This document shows positions 6,614 to 6,738 of a stretch of 6,738 nucleotides of DNA, one piece after another; within the stretch, counting starts at the first letter, position 1, and each line of letters begins with the position of its first letter. Below the pieces are notes generated by a model. It saw only the letters and a program-made list of their open reading frames with translations, searched no databases and was not told where the DNA came from. The DNA is from an uncultured Ignavibacteriales bacterium. Its GTDB lineage: Bacteria > Bacteroidota > Ignavibacteria > Ignavibacteriales > Ignavibacteriaceae. The position numbers and the translations under genes are program-made. The stretch is from contig CAJXGP010000116.1 in the NCBI GenBank assembly GCA_913053915.1, forward strand, positions 1 through 6,738, written 5' to 3'.

Positions 6614-6679
6614 TTAGAAATTATGTTTAAACTATTGCATTTTTAAATTTCTAATTATTCTAATTAACCTAATTTCTAA
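6614..6679. repeat. Cluster of AATTTCTAA direct and inverted copies
   Basis: TTAGAAATT at 6614-6622 is the inverted form of AATTTCTAA, which recurs at 6646-6654 and 6671-6679. The first two could form a nine-base stem with a 23-base loop. The cluster may be a decayed repeat element or a product of biased base composition. Confidence 0.35.
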
Positions 6680-6699
6680 TCAAATCCCAATTCACAATT
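6679..6699 (-). repeat. Dispersed AT repeat, copy 2
   Basis: On the minus strand this begins AATTGTGAATTGGGA and agrees at 17 of 21 positions with 4673-4693. The first 11 bases are identical. Both copies lie in non-coding sequence in the same orientation. Confidence 0.3.
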
Positions 6700-6738
6700 A
6701 CCAATAAATAAACAATTCTATAACCGGTATTTGTTGCT

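Larger units (their letters stand above)
6518..6738. other. Non-coding leader upstream of rloA
   Basis: These 221 bases hold no gene I can support. Besides the ribosome binding site and inverted repeat next to rloA, there is a GC-rich palindrome (6598-6609), two direct copies of AATTTCTAA (6646-6654, 6671-6679) with an inverted copy TTAGAAATT (6614-6622), and a 21-base repeat shared with the rloB downstream region. A stop in the minus strand at 6718-6720 could end a gene running in from the right. Confidence 0.5.

Noticed and set aside
6718..6738. Possible C-terminus (SNKYRL, stop) of a gene entering from the right on the minus strand
   Set aside because: Only six codons are visible and another frame is also open, so it cannot be told from chance; it would fit an hsd gene upstream.
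1..6738. CRISPR array, tRNA, rRNA or insertion sequence
   Set aside because: No regularly spaced repeats, cloverleaf, rRNA-like sequence or transposase motifs were seen on either strand.

Overview
The window is AT-rich, with spacers even richer in A+T than the genes, and every gene I can support lies on the minus strand. It reads best from right to left: rloA, rloB, an internally deleted AlbA_2-type gene, hsdR, a junction spacer, then an mfnB-like metabolic gene. The organism cannot be named from the sequence. A relative of the methanofuran enzyme MfnB points to an archaeon, or to a bacterium with tetrahydromethanopterin/methanofuran-type C1 chemistry. The scarcity of Shine-Dalgarno sites (only rloA has a clear one) would also fit a Bacteroidota/FCB-like bacterium. 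I treat this as open.

Left part (1-778): a complete MfnB-family TIM-barrel gene. Two of the three lysines discussed for the archaeal enzyme are kept, but the Schiff-base lysine position holds glutamate. An 11-bp tandem duplication covers its stop codon. Positions 1-52 hold nothing I can support.

Junction (779-1055): a gene-poor spacer with a perfect AT palindrome 21 bp upstream of the mfnB-like start, and what looks like a frameshifted 3' end of an unidentified gene (about 922-1039). This may mark the boundary between a metabolic region and a defence island.

Defence island (1056-6517): an intact type I restriction subunit HsdR (995 aa), a 123-aa protein that appears to join the first and last parts of a much longer AlbA_2/AAA_4 protein, and the overlapping pair rloB and rloA. 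RloA is an ABC/OLD-type ATPase; RloB is a small protein with TOPRIM-like acidic motifs. The pair resembles in outline other ATPase-plus-TOPRIM defence systems such as OLD, Gabija and PARIS. rlo genes ('restriction-linked ORFs') were named for their place inside type I hsd loci, so hsdM and hsdS are expected beyond the right edge; neither is in the window.

Right edge (6518-6738): a non-coding leader of rloA with a Shine-Dalgarno site, a 9-bp-arm inverted repeat touching it, a small GC-rich palindrome and several AT-rich repeats. One of these repeats also occurs downstream of rloB.

The most notable points are the RloAB pair in an hsd locus, the internal deletion in the AlbA_2 gene, the lysine-to-glutamate change in the MfnB-like enzyme, and the broken reading frame at the junction.
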